This document shows positions 11,790-13,092 of a stretch of 13,092 nt of DNA, in pieces. A model generated the notes under the pieces. It was not told the DNA's origin and made no database searches. It worked only from the letters and a program-made list of their open reading frames with translations. The translations under genes were made by a program, and so were the position numbers. The DNA lies in assembly GCA_002397275.1 (NCBI GenBank), contig DHAA01000092.1, positions 1-13,092 on the forward strand, written 5' to 3'. The stretch's first letter is position 1, and each line of letters begins with the position of its first letter. Source of the stretch: Thermacetogenium sp. UBA4966. Lineage in GTDB: Bacteria; Bacillota; DSM-12270; Thermacetogeniales; Thermacetogeniaceae.

Positions 11790-13092
11790 ATGCAAAAGCT
11801 ATGCAGGCATAAATCCGTGGCTTGTTTACTGATATTAGTATTCACGTTCTCGGCCTTTATGCTTAGCGGATGTGGCTCGAATGCTGAAAAAGCTGTCAGC
11901 TGGACGCTGGTAGATCCATCAGGTGTACAAAAAGTGGAAACGATCGAGTTGAATCCTCATCCCACATCACTGGAGGGGAAAACAGTTGTTTTGCGCTGGA
12001 ACGGCAAGGAGAACGGTGATAATTTATTGGATGGGGTGGCAGAGCAGCTGGAGAAAAATATTAAAGATATAAAAATAATCAAGGTATATGAGACAATGCC
12101 GGAAACAATTGAATATGGCGTAGACAAAATGGGTCCCGATGTGATTGATAAGATAGTTGCTTTAAAACCGGATCTGATAATCTCAGGCCAAGCCGATTGA
12201 GGAAGCTGCACATCATGGCTGGTAGTTGACCAGCTCAAGTTTGAAAAAGCCGGTATCCCTACAGTAACTTTGGCAACAACAGATTTTGTGGAAAGAGCGG
12301 AACAGGCTTCGCTGGATAATGCAGGCGCGAAAGTTAGTTTTGTAGTCGTCGAACACCCCGTAGCCGGTATCGGCAGAGAAAAGGCGATGAAGAAGGCGGA
12401 AAAGGCATGGCCTGATATCCTTAAAGCCGCTACCAAGTGGACGCCCCCGGCGGTAGATCCAAAAGCCTTGAAACAACAAGATGCTTATCCTGCACCAACG
12501 TTTACTTTTAAAGGCACCACTCAAGAATTGAATCAAATGTTTATCGATAAGGGATGGTCAGAGGGAATCCCGGTGGTTCCTCCTACCCCTGAAAAGGTTA
12601 AAGCTATGCTAAAAGGTACCACACGCCAACCGGATGAAGTTGTATGGATAGTTCCTCCGCGTAATGGAATATTAACGGTAGAAATGGTAGCAACCTATGC
12701 CGTTATGGCAGGGTGCAAACCCGCATATATGCCGGTTATCCTGGGAATCCTAGATGGCTTGAAGGACCCTGAATTTAATTGGCTGGCAGCGACGACGACC
12801 ACACATCCGAAAGCTGTCTTAGCGATGGTCAACGGCCCCATAGCGGAAGAAATTGGCCTTGCTTCAGGATCAGGAGCGGCAGGCGGAATGTACCAGGCCA
12901 ACACATCGATAGGATACGCTGTGTCCTTGATCACTGATGTCGTCGGCGATTCAAAGCCGCAAACTAACGATAAAAGTGTTTTGGGTTGGTCCGGCAACAC
13001 GATATCGACTGTTGTGGCGGAAAACCTTGAAGACAGCCCGTGGGAGCCATACAGTCTACAAAGAGGATTCAGTAAGGATGATAATATAGTAA
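11790..13092 (+). CDS. UGSC-family selenoprotein, lipoprotein form, in-frame TGA read as selenocysteine (3' end beyond the window)
   Basis: One reading frame of 434 visible codons with a single TGA at 12198-12200 (residue 137), still open at the window edge. Residues 1-28 are a lipoprotein signal with lipobox LSGC (Cys28). Residues 50-215 are a UGSC-type domain: LEGKTVVLRWNGKENGDNLL, then PDLIISGQAD-U-GSCTSW, then EKAGIPTVTLATTDF and VVVEHPVAGI. The Sec sits in a U-x-x-C pair with Cys140. From about residue 240 a second domain begins: GWSEGIPVVPPTPEKVKAML, TVEMVATYAVMAGCKPAYMP, VNGPIAEEIGL and DSPWEPYSLQRGF; these blocks also occur in proteins of this family as I remember them. ATG at 11790 has GAGGAGGG at seven bases. 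The function of the family is unknown. Expected to be anchored outside the membrane, probably redox-active. The alternative, a nonsense mutation, is unlikely given the motif, the hairpin and the intact frame. Confidence 0.87.
12198..12235 (+). promoter_or_regulatory. Selenocysteine codon and candidate bacterial SECIS hairpin
   Basis: The TGA at 12198-12200 is followed by GCTGGT (12218-12223), loop AGTTG, and ACCAGC (12229-12234). This is a perfect six-pair stem that can be extended by a G-U pair (12217/12235). The apical loop begins 23 bases after the TGA and has G at its second position. Both spacing and loop fit the loose rules for bacterial SECIS elements, which bind SelB to recode UGA. 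It lies inside the coding sequence, as bacterial SECIS elements do. Confidence 0.75.

Noticed and set aside
11790..12200. A complete 136-residue lipoprotein ending at the TGA
   Set aside because: The same frame continues open for 297 codons with domain motifs matching on both sides of the TGA, and a SECIS-like hairpin follows; selenocysteine recoding explains it better than a short gene or a pseudogene.
11957..12436. Antisense open frame of 159 codons opposite the selenoprotein
   Set aside because: Composition is low-complexity and Ser/Thr-rich as expected for a shadow of the + strand gene, with no ribosome binding site and no recognised motif.

Overview
The window looks like chromosomal DNA of a Gram-positive, probably anaerobic bacterium of the Clostridia, most likely a Peptococcaceae/Desulfotomaculum-type organism. 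The reasons are strong AGGAGG-type ribosome binding sites, frequent TTG and GTG starts, Rho-independent terminators, a TPP riboswitch with a terminator platform, a DUF2292 (YezD-like) gene, a P-II gene, lipoproteins with Gram-positive-style lipoboxes, and an apparent selenocysteine gene. The assignment to a group is inference.

Layout. (1) 1-629: the 3' end of a P-II signalling protein, then two copies of a conserved 22-nt element, each fused to an intrinsic terminator, then a small DUF2292 gene. (2) 659-6931: a TPP-riboswitch-controlled thiamine operon, all on the + strand and tightly packed: thiD, an AIR-synthase/HypE/ThiL-like protein, an MTH1187-type thiamine-binding protein, ABC permease (ThiX-like), thiE, a MtnX-like HAD phosphatase, an NMT1/THI5-like lipoprotein (ThiY-like) and an ABC ATPase (ThiZ-like). 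It combines pyrimidine precursor import with HMP phosphorylation, coupling to thiazole phosphate and possibly TMP dephosphorylation. No thiC, thiG or thiM is present. (3) 6941-9321: a two-gene ABC-2-type exporter on the - strand, convergent with the thi operon. (4) 9322-13092: a more AT-rich + strand block with three genes, which is the most interesting part of the window.

Region 4 holds a membrane protein with a Cache-like sensor, a HAMP domain and a CitB/DcuR-type DNA-binding domain on one chain, which would be a one-component transmembrane transcription regulator. It is followed by a terminator, a MauE/DoxX-like membrane protein with a Cys-Gly-Cys motif, and a lipoprotein whose reading frame is interrupted by a single in-frame TGA. 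The residues around that TGA read U-G-S-C, the signature of the UGSC (seleno)protein family. A bacterial SECIS-like hairpin lies just downstream, and the frame stays open for 297 further codons to the window edge. I therefore annotate it as one selenoprotein (partial at 3') rather than a short ORF or pseudogene. Together these genes suggest a cell-surface selenocysteine/thiol redox system with its own membrane-embedded regulator; the substrate is unknown.
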